From Omphiscola glabra (taxonomy: Eukaryota > Mollusca > Gastropoda > Lymnaeidae), in the NCBI GenBank assembly GCA_964017045.1, contig OZ024802.1, forward strand, positions 28,606,793 through 28,670,792: DNA of 64,000 nucleotides, given 5' to 3'. A program made the position numbers and the translations under genes. Positions 43,811-54,450 of this stretch are shown piece after piece (the first letter of the stretch is position 1; every line of letters starts with the position of its first letter). The notes below the pieces were generated by a model. It had not been told where the DNA came from, did no database searches, and saw nothing but the letters and a program-made list of their open reading frames with translations.

Positions 43811-44425
43811 TAGTATGAACATAAGTTATATATTTCAAAATTTCATGCGTAGAGGTACAAGAAGGGAGGGACCGGAAGGGATTGATTTTGGGTCAGATAG
43901 TGATTTCATAAAATTTGTTGCGATTGCAATGGTATAAATCATGGCATCGGATTAGCCATTGGACATTTATAAGTGCATTAAGCAAAAAGTGAAGTGTAGA
44001 AAGTTATGACAATTATTTTACTCCAATCTGGAGATTTATTTCATTATGACATTTGCTGTGAATAAATAGAGTCGTGATGCAATCCATCGGATTTTCCTCG
44101 TGTGTCCATAAAATATAACCATCATAATAATTATGAGGAACGCTGGATGCAGATAGACGGTTATAAGTGATAAGCAACTACAGAAATAGTATAGTCAACA
44201 TATACAACCATAACACGTTACACTCAAATCTATAGCTACCGAAATCTCTAATATTTTCTTTTTCTTTACTGTTAACAGTTGAATTATTCACTGCAGCTCG
44301 GTTGCTGCTAATCTCATCGTTGTCAAAAACAAATTCAGACAAAAACAGAAAGTTGAATACGCACTTAAAGAGACTGCTAAATTTAAAATAATAAAAAAAT
44401 AATAATTTTCAGTTCTTCATCGTCT
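43811..44425. other. AT-rich spacer
   Basis: No array or gene seen. Confidence 0.4.
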
Positions 44426-44427
44426 AG

Positions 44428-44503
44428 TGTGGTAACAATGTCTCCGTCCAACTGAAAATATTGACAATCCATTCAATCGAACCAGAGACAATGATGATCT
44501 CAA
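44428..44503 (+). CDS. Candidate 76-nt exon resembling a Cys-loop receptor extracellular exon
   Basis: Bounded by an acceptor-like 'ttttcagttcttcatcgtct' + ag and a full-consensus donor A|gtaagt (44,504). Its frame reads NNVSVQLKILTIHSIEPETM with a phase-1 end. In GABA, glycine and related anion-channel subunits a short exon (68 bp in vertebrates) encodes the first strands as V.V...I..I.SI.E..M, ending just before D-Y; size, pattern and placement of the donor all fit. The usual next exon (…YLRQ.W.DPRL) was not found nearby, so this could be a remote exon, a pseudo-exon or coincidence. Confidence 0.4.
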
Positions 44504-44553
44504 GTAAGTGTCTGTCACCTTGATTTTTTTTCTTTCGTTTTTTAAAACTTAAG

Positions 44554-44697
44554 TTTGCACTTTGCTATAATTACCGGCACTCACTTGAGGGTCTTCGCGC
44601 TATTGAACTTGGGGGAACAGTATTGGTAAACGGACGGACTGATGAAGTTATTGTCTCGTACCTCCGTGGTGACTGGAAATTTGCGAACTATAAGTAG
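44554..44697 (+). CDS. Candidate open frame, 47 codons, unknown
   Basis: Open frame ending TAG at 44,695 with protein-like content (LEGLRAIELGGTVLVNGRTD then EVIVSYLRGDWKFANYK). Possible acceptor 'aaaacttaag' before it is poor. The phase does not match the exon at 44,428, so the two do not join directly. Confidence 0.25.
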   Translation, partial: FALCYNYRHSLEGLRAIELGGTVLVNGRTDEVIVSYLRGDWKFANYK

Positions 44698-44728
44698 GCA
44701 CGGTCTGGCTGCATTAATAAGGTATGAC

Positions 44729-45301
44729 GGGGGTCCCCAAGTGAAGGACCCTTTGCGGGCCGGATCCGGCCCGCTAGGAGTCCTTAACCTTGCCGTTGTA
44801 AACCGGATGTAAAGATCTAGTTAGCCTCCACATTGAAAGAGTAACAACTGGATGTTGATAAAAATTGCTCTACATTTTTTATATTGTGTTGTATGTCCTG
44901 CGTTTGACTGTTCCTGTTTATAGCTGTTCCTGCTTATGGCGGATCCTCTTTATGGCTGCTCCTTTTTATGGCTGTTCCTGTTTATGGCTGCTCCTGTTTA
45001 TGTCTTTTCCTGTTTATGTCAGTTTCTATTTATGTCAGTTCCTATTTATGACTGTTCCTGTTTATGGCTGTTCCTGTTTATGCCTGTTCCTGTTTATAGC
45101 TGTTTCTATTTATGTCAGTTCCTGTTTATGGTTGTTCCTGTTTATAGCACTAAAAATAAAATATGTAGAAAGTAAATAGGAATGTGAACATACTTTATTT
45201 TTTCAGACTTTGGTCTTGCCCCTAACAGTCAGTGTGTGCAGGTCAGTGAACTGCACCCTCCCCCCCCCGCCACCATGATTAAAAAGTTTGAGGACCCCTG
45301 T
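44729..45301 (+). mobile_element. hAT-type MITE with internal minisatellite
   Basis: Left end cgggggtccccaagtgaagg, right end 'ttaaaaagtttgaggacccctg', matching the CAGGGGTCC(C/T)CAAA-type ends of hAT elements. Near the left end is a perfect 20-bp palindrome gcgggccggatccggcccgc, common in such MITEs. A 15-bp tandem array at 44,915-45,150 sits inside. No clear target duplication. Confidence 0.65.
44915..45150. repeat. 15-bp repeat (tgttcctgtttatgg), ~15 copies
   Basis: Degenerate copies (gctgctcctttttatg, tcagttcctatttatg). Lies within the hAT MITE, so it probably grew after insertion. Confidence 0.88.
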
Positions 45302-45524
45302 GATATAATATAAGGACTAAGCCTGGGCCCCCACAACCACGGGGTCTTTGACGGTCGCCCCGCTCAACACACACCCAGCGCCTGTTTTGACCAGAAGAAA
45401 ATAAAGAATCTGCCCTCAAAAAATAAATAATATGATTCTCTTGAGTTAACCAGCTGTACCGATTGACGAATGACGTAGTAAAACAATAATGACCATCCTA
45501 TTAAATTACGAAGTATATAAATAA

Positions 45525-45562
<38 letters not shown>

Positions 45563-45586
45563 ATGTTATATATATATATATATTTT
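45525..45586. repeat. (TA)n microsatellite
   Basis: Two TA blocks separated by ttgatgt. Confidence 0.95.
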
Positions 45587-45712
45587 GATGTCGTCATGAG
45601 ACCTTTATAATTTATAGTGAAAGGTCTGGCTTCTCAAGGGACGCCTCGTCTATAGGAGACTTAAATTAAATCAACTTCTTCGAGAAATCAATGAATATAC
45701 AAATGACTACTT

Positions 45713-45928
45713 TTATGTTGTGGGGCAACGCGCTAAAAATACGGCGACCTCTACTGGACACGCAGTATCGTCCTGCTGAACCCACGCTTTCATACGCACG
45801 GACATCCGCCAACACACGTAGGAGAAAAAATCTTTGCCGGCCAACTGGGCACGGACGTGACTGAATGGACATTTCTTGCACTGACAGACGCGGGGCTTGA
45901 TTAGTTTTCGTACGTGGGAATGGGACAT
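45713..45928 (-). CDS. Complete small ORF, 71 codons, Cys-rich start, unknown
   Basis: ATG at 45,928 (context acaaaATGtc) to TAA at 45,713. Codon use is noticeably GC-ending compared with the flanks. The sequence starts MSHSHVRKLIKPRVCQCKKC, with a CxCxxC cluster that could bind metal, and continues GKDFFSYVCWRMSVRMKAWV. The left neighbour is a TA-repeat, the right neighbour (its upstream side) a minisatellite. It may be a complete short protein or an exon; not recognised. Confidence 0.4.
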   Translation of the reverse strand: MSHSHVRKLIKPRVCQCKKCPFSHVRAQLAGKDFFSYVCWRMSVRMKAWVQQDDTACPVEVAVFLARCPTT

Positions 45929-45929
45929 T

Positions 45930-46228
45930 TTGTGCTGGTAACGTTTTTTACTAACACTTCGTTACGTCTCGCTTGTAATTTTTTCTAGCACTTTGTTTGG
46001 TCTGGCTGGTACCATTTTCCAACCTTTCGTTTCGTCTGGCTGGTAGCTTTTTCCAACCGTTCGTTCGGTCTGGCTTATAGCGTTTCCCAACCCTTTGTTT
46101 CGTCTCGCTGGTAGCCTTTTCCAACCCTTTGTTTGGTCTGGCTTGTAGCTATTTCCAAACCTTTGTTTGGTCTGGGTAGTATTTTTTTTCCCAATCCTAC
46201 GTTTGGTTTAGTGGGTAACTTTCTCTAC
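45930..46228. repeat. ~38-bp repeat (ggtctggctggtagcttttt + ccaaccctttgttt)
   Basis: About seven diverged copies. It starts directly upstream of the small ORF's ATG. Confidence 0.85.
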
Positions 46229-46920
46229 TTCGCTTGGTCTTACAATAATGAAATAATTCGCTTTAATACGTTTTCATTGCAGTGTTGGGTACGCTAACAC
46301 GCGTGCGTCAATTTATATCCAAACGGTTCAATCACGGGAAATGTCAAGACACCAGGCACGACAACGATTCCATGAAAAGAAATATTCATTAGGTGCTGCA
46401 TAAGATTCCCAACTACCTGCAAACATGACTCATTCCAACCAGATTCACCTCTATGACTTGTTAGTTGAGATGGACATCAGTCCAACAGCCCCCCCCCCCC
46501 CTTTCCACCGACAAAAACACGAAGTATTTATTTTATTACCAAAAAACAAACAAAAACAACAACCATTAAAAAAAAAAAAAAAAAAAAAAAAGCCAAAAAA
46601 AAGGCTAGAAGACGATGAAATAGCCTCTGTACGGTTTGAGCCCCACTAATCAGACAGCCCCCCACTCCCGTTTACTCTCTTTCCCCCAGCCCTCCATTGA
46701 AACGCAAAATATGAAATGTCATGTTCAGTGCGTTGTTCAGAGTCGTGTTTTTTTACGATGGGGTTAATGGGGCTATATCAGGGAGAGATAATCTCTTTTT
46801 TCTCCTGTTGATGCAGGCGTTAAATATTATTTGATTATTTACGAGAGTGACCTTCCTTCTCCGTGGCGCGTTTGAAACTCGAACTCTATATGGATTTAAA
46901 GACGTGGCACACGTGTTAAG
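46229..46920. other. Spacer with poly-A and poly-C
   Basis: Poly-C at 46,491-46,501, an A-rich run of ~28 at 46,566-46,592. No gene supported. Confidence 0.4.
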
Positions 46921-46926
46921 TTATTA

Positions 46927-47116
46927 TTTGTTTGAAATTATGACTAACTCTGTTATTCGGCACTTTGAAATTATGACTAACTCTGTTATTCGACACTTTG
47001 AAATTATGACTAACTCTGTTATTCGACACTTTGAAATTATGACTAACTCTGTTATTCGACACTTTGAAATTATGACTAACTCTGTTATTCGACACTTTGA
47101 AATTATGACTAACTGA
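46927..47116. repeat. 33-bp minisatellite, ~5.7 copies
   Basis: Unit gaaattatgactaactctgt + tattcgacacttt. 33 = 11 codons, hence FEIMTNSVIRH frames. Nearly identical copies. Confidence 0.95.
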
Positions 47117-49178
47117 CATTTAAAAACGTGTAGGACAAATTTACAAATAATTTTTAGTGTTACTGAAAAAATAATTTATCAACGAAGCAGTTAGAAAAAT
47201 TGTTCAAAATTATTTTTTAAAAAAAAATTGCTATTTACTTACACTTGAAAATATAAAGGGATTTGTATAAAGCCACCCAGGCGAGGGAAAAGAGGTGGAA
47301 AATTGACAAGAAATTTTTTTAAAAAGGGGGGAAAAAAAAAGGAAACGTAAATAGTTATTGCCCGTGTAATTAAGCTATCACTTACGTCCCTTTATTTGTA
47401 ACACTACAGATAGTTTCACCTCTGAAAAAAAAAAACGTGAAATTAAATCCAGTCAAATAATTTGCTCCTGACGATCATTGCGGGCTATGAATAGGATTTT
47501 TTTTTATTGAACGCTTCCAACCAACGAAATGACAAACCTCAAGAGTTATGGGGGTTTGGGGGGGGGGGGGGGCGACGCTACGGCATCACACATAATAACC
47601 GACGGAGGCGGCGCAATACCAGGTGGGGACTCCCTGTAAGATGATTAATTAAACCTATGATTAAATGTCTAACTATAAGAGTAGAGTTGTGAAATCAGTG
47701 CTCAAAATTGTAATCTCTTGTAACCGACCAAAATACAAAACTCCTTTTTAAAAAAAAAAAAAGACAAAAACATCCCTCGATTTTCTTCAATGAACATTTA
47801 TAGATTATCTTGAAATTTTCTAATTTATTTAACAAAAAAAGAGAAATGAAACAATTCAACAAGAAAAATACAATTATATTTCAAGTTAATTAAGGAATAG
47901 AATTAATAGTTTCTTAAAATGTATGGTATTTTAAACCACACAATATACATATGTATATATATATATATATATATATACTAGATATAACCCGCCAAACATT
48001 GGCGACAGCAATACGTGAACTTCCCATCTAATAAAGTTACTTGACAAGACATGAACTTAAGTAACGCCTATTTAAGAATACCAATTTTAGCTACACCCCT
48101 TCCCGCCATGATACGCCACCGCACACTTTTATTTCACGCCCATAAACTATATCACATATGCTGATGTCCCAACCACTTTCAAACCAACTATTTTTTAAAC
48201 TATACTTAAATTGAGACTATTTCATTTTGCGAAAAGAAAATATTACGCGCCAAACGCAGTTGCGTCATATAAATCATTTAGCGTAGTTATCGGGAATTAT
48301 AGTTTGCGTGCTATTGAACTCATTATTGAACCATACTGTCTTTCAAACATTTAGAATTATTTGTAATATACTCTCAATACCAAATACGCTGATTAGGAAG
48401 CAGGTCACGAGTCACACCAGAAGCATAATATATATAAGAGATATTAAAAGTCGCCAAAAGGTTAACGATTTAAAAAAATAAATAAATATTATTTAACAAT
48501 GTCGTTCCAATTTCGCTTTTTGGCTTCCGAAAACACAGGGATTGATTTTGAAAAGTGCGGGATCGTGTTACCAGGGCGCAATTAGGGCACATGTGAGAAA
48601 GCTGAGTAATGTGATACGTGAACTGTGACTTGTGTGATTGTCTCCAATAAATTATGTCTTAATTAGGGGATTAGTAAAAAAATCTTTAAAATTCAAGACG
48701 TCTTTGTTTCGTTAACAGCCATTTTTTCAACGATGTTTTTGTTTTAATATTTAGAATATTTCAAAGAAAAAAGTAAGTTATTGATTGCATGTAGCAGGAA
48801 CCGAACGGTTGTGATTTTATGGCATAAAACAAATACCCAGCCGAATCTGCTGAACAGCCAAATCAACCAGCCAGTCCAAAAAACCAACCATCCGAATCAA
48901 CCCTCCGTTAAAATCAACTCACCAGCCAAGTTTGCCACACAGCCAAAGTTCGGGGTTGAGGAGGTTGTTTAGTTTGTATCATGAAGCGTGAAGCACTGCA
49001 ACCATTTTATAAGAGGGAAATTAGCATCATCTTTCAAGTTGATAAAGACAACAAACAAACTTACAACATGCAATGACCTTTACCCCCTGGGGTGTCGAGT
49101 ATAGAGGTTCATTAATAATTGTTGCGACTGTATTATTATGGTCGATTACGCCCGGTGCGTTTTTTTGATAAATTAATT
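47117..49178. other. Long spacer, AT-rich
   Basis: Two kb without arrays except poly-G (47,558-47,572), (TA)n (47,955-47,978) and a 'ccaa.ccagcc' rich patch (48,835-48,950). No supported gene. A 28-codon frame from ATG 48,499 (MSFQFRFLASENTGIDFEKC) is too short to judge. Confidence 0.35.
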
Positions 49179-49180
49179 AG

Positions 49181-49423
49181 TTAGCGAACGCTCTTCCCGC
49201 GCTAGACTTGGTGACGCATTTTAATGCTCGTTATGACGTATTGTCTAGTCTGTTTTGTGACGTACGTTTTAGTTGTGCGGCAGACGTGAAAATAACTTTG
49301 TGGAAGGAAGTTGTGTTTTGTTTCTGTCTGATAGCGAGCTGCGCTGTACGTGTGTATATGGAGTTTGCAGTCTGTGGATTTACATTGGATATTAAAGTTT
49401 GCATTTATTATGAAAAAAAATGA
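49181..49423 (+). CDS. Open frame of 80 codons in a CpG-containing island, unknown
   Basis: Frame open from a stop at 49,178 to TGA at 49,421, containing RYDVLSSLFCDVRFSCAADV and a hydrophobic VVFCFCLIASCAVRVYMEFA that could be a membrane segment. Local CpG content is higher than the surroundings (several 'gacgta'). No early ATG, so as a gene it would be an exon; alternatively it is a transcribed non-coding region ending at 'attaaagtttgcatttatta'. Confidence 0.25.
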   Translation, partial: LANALPALDLVTHFNARYDVLSSLFCDVRFSCAADVKITLWKEVVFCFCLIASCAVRVYMEFAVCGFTLDIKVCIYYEKK

Positions 49424-49779
49424 AACAATCTAGTAGAAACAGGAGTTTGATATTGGGGTAAAAAAAACACAGCTGGCGAGAAACGAGATAGTTTTTATTT
49501 ATTATTATCATTATTTTTTAACTGTGTAAAACTCTTAAGTATGAAAAATAAAATTCTCTAGCTGCTTTCTAACACAACATTATCACTTAGAAACACTCGG
49601 TGGACCACATTAAAACTCCACCAAAAAAACTTTTATAGTCAAGCATTCCCAATGGCATGAAGCACTCGCTGTGGTTAGTATTCTCATGTCATCAATATGA
49701 AAATAAAAATGTATGGTCTACAAATAAAGGAAGGCCCTTCGGTACTCTGAAATTAAGTTCAAAATCTCAGGCGGGTCAT

Positions 49780-50115
49780 TGGGCACGTGTCAGTTAGGGG
49801 TCAGGCACATGTCATTGCGCCAGCAGACACTCGTCACAATAAATTCATTAGGGACACACCACTACTTCATTTGGAACACGTCACTTCTTTATTAGGCGAG
49901 TATCAGTTGGTCACTAGGCACACGCCAGGACGTCATGAAGCCCATGTTGGAGCGTCATTGGGCAGAAGTCAGGAAGTCATTAGGCACACGTCAGGGCAGA
50001 AAGTCATTAGGCACACGTCATGGCAGAAGGTCAGTAGGCACACATCATGTCAAAAATTCCTGAGGCAGACGTCATGGGAAAAATGTCATTAGCCAGACGT
50101 CATGGCAGAAGGTCA
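49780..50115. repeat. Degenerate ~26-bp repeat (cattaggcacacgtcaNggc)
   Basis: Roughly twelve copies with variable spacing; the plus-strand frame (VIRHTSWQK) is an artefact. Confidence 0.8.
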
Positions 50116-50524
50116 GTAAGCACACGACACATGATATCTGACAGTGGGTCCGATTGAAATAAATTGAAATGGTTCTAAATGCAATACGCACCAAATGCAC
50201 ACAAGACAAAAAGTTCGCTACCCACGGTACTCTTAAAAGAAAGGAAGGTACCGAGGAGAGAGATGGAAGGGTTTTGAGCAGTGACGGGGTATTCACGGGT
50301 AGGATGGTACCGGAATCATTATTACAGATAAAGCACTTTACCCCGCAGCCCACACACACAACTTTGTTGCGTTGCCCCCAGCTAGTATTTAATAATATGC
50401 CCTAAGTCAACCAAGTTCACCTGAGACAGGGATTTTTAACCTTTTTATTTTTAGCGCCGCACCCCCGCTTGATTTCAAAACATTTCCTGCAACGCCTCTG
50501 AATTTCAAAAACGTGTTTCCCGCA

Positions 50525-50942
50525 TATTTAATGAGAACTATTGTTTGAGATAAGTTGGATTGTATGAGAACCACTTTTTGAATGAAGATGGATTGTATGA
50601 GAACCACTGTTAGAGTGAATATGCATTGGCGAAGATGGCTTGTATGAGAAGTACTGTCCGAGTCAAGCTGAATTGTATGAGAAGTACTGTCCGAGTCAAG
50701 CTGGATTGTATGAGAAGTACTGTCCGAGTCAAGCTGAATTGTATGAGAAGCACTGTCCGAGACAAGCTGGATTGTATGAGAAGCACTGTCCGAATCAAGC
50801 TGGATTTTATGAGAAGTACTGTCCGAGACAAGCTGGATTTTATGAGAAGTACTGTCCGAAACAAGCTGGATTGTATGAGAAGTTCTATCCAAGAGAAGAT
50901 GGACTGTATGACAAGTACTGTTCGAGAGAAGCTGTACCGTAG
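50525..50942. repeat. 33-bp minisatellite, ~12 copies
   Basis: Unit tgtatgagaagtactgtccg + agtcaagctgaat. 33 = 11 codons; frames like YEKYCPSQAGL are artefacts of the period. Ends diverged, centre homogeneous. Confidence 0.93.
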
Positions 50943-51045
50943 GAAAAGCACACTTCGAGTGAATGTAAATAGTTAGAGTTAACCATGTCGTGCACTCTGA
51001 TCCTCAAACGCCAGCGCCTTTCACGCCTGGAGCAACAAAAATTAG

Positions 51046-51331
51046 CACGGACCAACCACTTGTCGCGAACACGCCCTATTCAATATATCTCCCAACATGT
51101 TTTCATTAACCCACAATGCAACTCCGTCCTTGTTTGCATCGATGTTTACACGAACGGGTCCCCGATATTTTCTCGCGTTCCACTTCCAGGTCCACAAGGA
51201 CCCGGAAATGGTCTGGAGAGACCAGGATTGGTCGAGACACGATGTTCGACTGTTCAAACCGATATTGTGTTTCTTGGGGATCCCGACCGGACGGGGATAT
51301 CGACCGAAGGAAAATTTAATTGTCTATCCCT
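51046..51331 (+). CDS. Candidate exon 1 of an unrecognised gene
   Basis: A 95-codon frame (stop at 51,043; ATG at 51,097) with GC-rich third positions and protein-like content: NMFSLTHNATPSLFASMFTR, FLAFHFQVHKDPEMVWRDQD, LFKPILCFLGIPTGRGYRPK. It can end at T|gtcagt (51,332). Joining this T to the next exon's GT restores a Cys codon and keeps the frame. Without the splice the frame runs into a minisatellite. Other frames here are also open, so strand and frame rest on codon composition and the splice fit. Protein family not recognised. Confidence 0.4.
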
Positions 51332-51404
51332 GTCAGTCCACTACTCCCATGAGTCATACAAGGTCACCGATGAAACATACAAGGTCACTGATGGAACGCA
51401 ACTA

Positions 51405-51662
51405 GTGAGATGAGTAAGGTGCTGTTGAGAGGTGAACGGCAACTGGTGAGTGATGAAAGGTCATTGGTGAGAGGTGAAGGGTAAATGGTAAGTGATGAAA
51501 GGTAACTGGTGAGTGATGAAAGGTCATTGGTGAGAGGTGAAAGGTAACTGGTTAAGAGGTGAAAGGCGACTGGTCAGCCGTGAAAGACAATTGGTGAGAC
51601 GTGACCAGCTAGAGGTGTAAGGCGCCTGCTAAGTGGTGCGAGGCAATCAAGGTCTCTGGTGC
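51405..51662. repeat. Degenerate ~23-bp repeat (gtgaaaggtaactggtgagt)
   Basis: About ten copies within the presumed intron between the two candidate exons. Confidence 0.85.
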
Positions 51663-51898
51663 CACTAACAAGGTCACTAACCCCAATGGACGTAGACCGC
51701 ATGCCACCTAACCCAAGAGACTCAATCTAATCATCAGGGATTGTCAAACATTTTTTTCCTCCGTGGTACCCGGTTTGAGAACCCCTGCTAGACGATGTTA
51801 AGTATCAAAATAAATAAATAATATAACGGATAAAAAAATTTGAAAGTTGTTATGTCTCTTTCGATATTTTTAACATAGATATTTTTTTTCCTCTCTAG

Positions 51899-52056
51899 GT
51901 TCCACTTGTCCTGAGGGAGCTGAACCATTATTGACCATCTTAGACGGGAGAAACTATTTTACCCGGCATAGTTTGGCGGGACTTTTTAGATTACTGCCTC
52001 CACATTTTAACGTGGTTGAAAGATGTCGGGATTTAAACGACTTCTTACTCAGAGAG
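51899..52056 (+). CDS. Candidate exon 2 of the same unrecognised gene
   Basis: Preceded by a textbook acceptor ('ttttttttcctctctag' ending 51,898). The frame from 51,901 is open for 52 codons: STCPEGAEPLLTILDGRNYF then TRHSLAGLFRLLPPHFNVVE. It ends AGAGAG|gtcttt (donor-like) in phase 0; read-through would hit TAA at 52,066. Its two leading bases GT fit the single base left by the exon ending at 51,331. Confidence 0.45.
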
Positions 52057-52224
52057 GTCTTTTTTTAAAATAATTTCTTTACAATAAAAATGTTTTATTT
52101 AATATTTTAAAAATATTTTTAGAAGCATCCCTTAAAGTTGCCAAAGAAAGAATTTAAAAAAAAAAGTCTTAACAGCTAATGTTATTTTAAGTTGTTTTTT
52201 TTTTACGAGCATATTCTATCAAAT

Positions 52225-52460
52225 TTTCCACGCCACCTCCCCCACCCAACTCCCCCACCCCAACCCACAAAAGTAAGATTTTCCCGATTTTTTTCAAGGA
52301 AAAGACCAAGGAAATATGATGCCACTAGTTTCACGAAATAAAATTGCCCGATAACTGCACACACAAAAAATATCGCAGGTGTGTTTGGTGCGTAATATTT
52401 TCTTTTGTTTTTACTGAAATGGGGGAAATAGATCTGCGGTGCAAAACCGGGTGATGCATT
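52225..52460 (+). repeat. Dispersed repeat family R1, partial copy
   Basis: Matches 28,850-29,060: 'aaggaaatatgatgccacta', 'tttcacgaaataaaat' and 'gtgtttggtgcgtaatattt' are shared. Confidence 0.65.
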
Positions 52461-53090
52461 AGAATATAATTATATGTAGTTAAAGGGGCGTGAAAAAATG
52501 TGCGGTTGCGAGCCTCGGTGTGTGTGTGTGTGGGGGGGGAGGGGGCACTAATTGGGACTCTTATAAAGTGCGTTTCTTTAGTGCATGGTTCGTCAAGTTT
52601 TCACCCCCTCCCCTCCCCCATAATGCCCAATATTACATTTTATACTGATTTATACGATTTATACGAAACACTTGGTTTTATGGGTTGTATATTTTCCTCC
52701 AATACATGTTTAGAAGTGAGTGTTAACATTTCTGCTCAACTGTGTTTATTTCCTCTAGAAAGTTGCTCTTAAAAATAATGACAAAATTAAAATGAAGTTT
52801 CTTTACCATGTTACTTCCATTCCTTTATTATGGGCGCTAAACGTACTCCTGGAGCAACATTTTCTTAAACTCATTTTGCGCACCTGGCCTAAGTGCCCCC
52901 ATGCGGGCGAACTCACAAAAGTGCGCCCTCCAAATCAAACACAAACATCGTTACTAAAATGTTATACAACGCAATGTACAGACCCCCGAAGTGGCGCCCA
53001 GGGTGTTGGCCCACATCTCAACCTCCCCTATGCAAATCAAATGCATTTAGATGATAGTTGGTCGTATCGGGACATTTGTTAGAAAGAAAT
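52461..53090. other. Spacer including repeat R3-like segment (52,870-53,015)
   Basis: G run at 52,532-52,539. The open frame from 52,792 lies largely in the R3-like repeat and is not considered a gene. Confidence 0.4.
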
Positions 53091-53240
53091 TATTTTTCGA
53101 CCGAAATTTGATGGAGCGGAAGTTATTTCAAAATGAAGTTTTTTCAACGCGTTCTATCTATTTGTAGTATAAATTCTGCTTTTTTTTTAAAAAGAATGAG
53201 AAATCGTGAAAATTTTAAATTTGTAATAAAATTTAATTCT
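53091..53240 (+). repeat. Possible degraded relative of the foldback MITE
   Basis: 'tttttcgaccgaaatttgat' followed by ggagcggaag, and 'gaaaattttaaatttg' further on, recall the arm of the hairpin at 16,504-16,791. Weak. Confidence 0.3.
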
Positions 53241-53845
53241 GCTGTGAAAACTTGCCTTTTTTTGTTCATTGTTTAATTTCAAAAACCAAAAAGCAATGAA
53301 AGCTATTACTTAGAAAAGATATTTTTTTAGTGTGTTCTCCAAACATGACTGGACACAGGTCTAAATAAATTGCTGAAAAAAACACGGCTGGTGGACTCGT
53401 GGCTGGACACACGACTGGACACTTGGCAGTGGCGTGCCTAGAAAAACTTAACAAGAAAGAGAAAAAAACAATTATCTAGTACCTAACTTCCTAAGGGCAC
53501 TGACTTTAGGAACGGGCGATGCGAAAAGGTTTCACGAGCAACGCAAAACGTGTGTCCCTGGTCTCAGAAGTGGATTTAAGGACACCTGAGAAATAGGATA
53601 GTGAATCTCTTTTTTGTTTTTGTTTTTGTGGTTTTTGCGAGGCCTCAACACTTTCTGATGGTCGAGACCACGTGGTCTTTCAACCTATCATCAGATACTT
53701 GAGACGGGCTAAAGACGGTCCACTTTCATTTCGCAGCTTTAGTGCACTTAAGTCTGTTAACGGGGCCGTAGAAAGTATTTTGACACCATTAAGCCCAGGA
53801 GAACAAACGTGATGTTATAGAGAGCCAGAAATAATGGTCAAATTA
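53241..53845. other. Spacer
   Basis: No array or gene seen. Confidence 0.35.
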
Positions 53846-53849
53846 CAAC

Positions 53850-54088
53850 TAAGGAGGTCAAGGAGGAGGGGTGTGGGGGGACGAGGAGTTAGGGGACGAG
53901 GAGTTATGGGACGAGGAGTTGGGGGACGGAGGGGGTGGTTTCAAGAAAGGGAGTTATGGGAGACGGAGTTATGGGAGACGGAGTTATGGGAGACGGAGCT
54001 AAGGGAGACGGAGTTAAGGGATGAGAGTTAAGGGAGGGGGACTTATGGGACGGGGGTTATGGGAGGGGAGGTAGGGTAGGGGAAGTTA
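53850..54088. repeat. 15-bp G-rich repeat (gggagacggagttat / gggacgaggagttat)
   Basis: About fifteen copies, degenerate at both ends. Confidence 0.88.
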
Positions 54089-54254
54089 AGAGATCATTAT
54101 GAATACTACGGTTGTCTTTAAATGATTAAAAAAATGATTTTGAGAAAATTAACACCATTTTCCGCAGTATTTTTGTTTGTCTGTTGTGAATGTTCCAGTC
54201 TAGGAGATTTTATATTGTGTAGAGTTTTGATTTAATTAAGTAGTAGGTCTTGCA

Positions 54255-54450
54255 AGACCCCTTGTTACGGCTTGTGAGAACCATTGTTACGGCTAGTGAG
54301 ACCCTCTGTTAAGTTTATTGAGAGCCTTTTTTTTTGCGGATAGTGAGACTCTTTGTTAAGACTATTTATACTTTTTTGAACGCTTGTTAAACCCCCTTGA
54401 TCAAGCTAGTGAGACACCTTGATCCAGGCAGTGAGACACCTTGGTCCCGC
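54255..54450. repeat. Degenerate ~23-bp repeat (gtgagaccctttgttaagac)
   Basis: Eight to nine diverged copies. Confidence 0.75.

Noticed and set aside
46425..46649. 74-codon plus frame with Lys-rich end
   Set aside because: The Lys-rich part is a genomic poly-A run and the Pro-rich part a poly-C run.
50435..51788. A 1.35-kb hAT element from 'cagggatttttaaccttttt' to 'ggtttgagaacccctg'
   Set aside because: The ends are only loosely inverted and the flanking 8-mers (acctgaga, ctagacga) do not match; kept only as possible separate hAT ends.
52792..53082. 96-codon plus frame after an acceptor-like 'tttatttcctctag'
   Set aside because: Most of the frame overlaps a dispersed repeat also seen at 36.9 kb, so a gene is unlikely.
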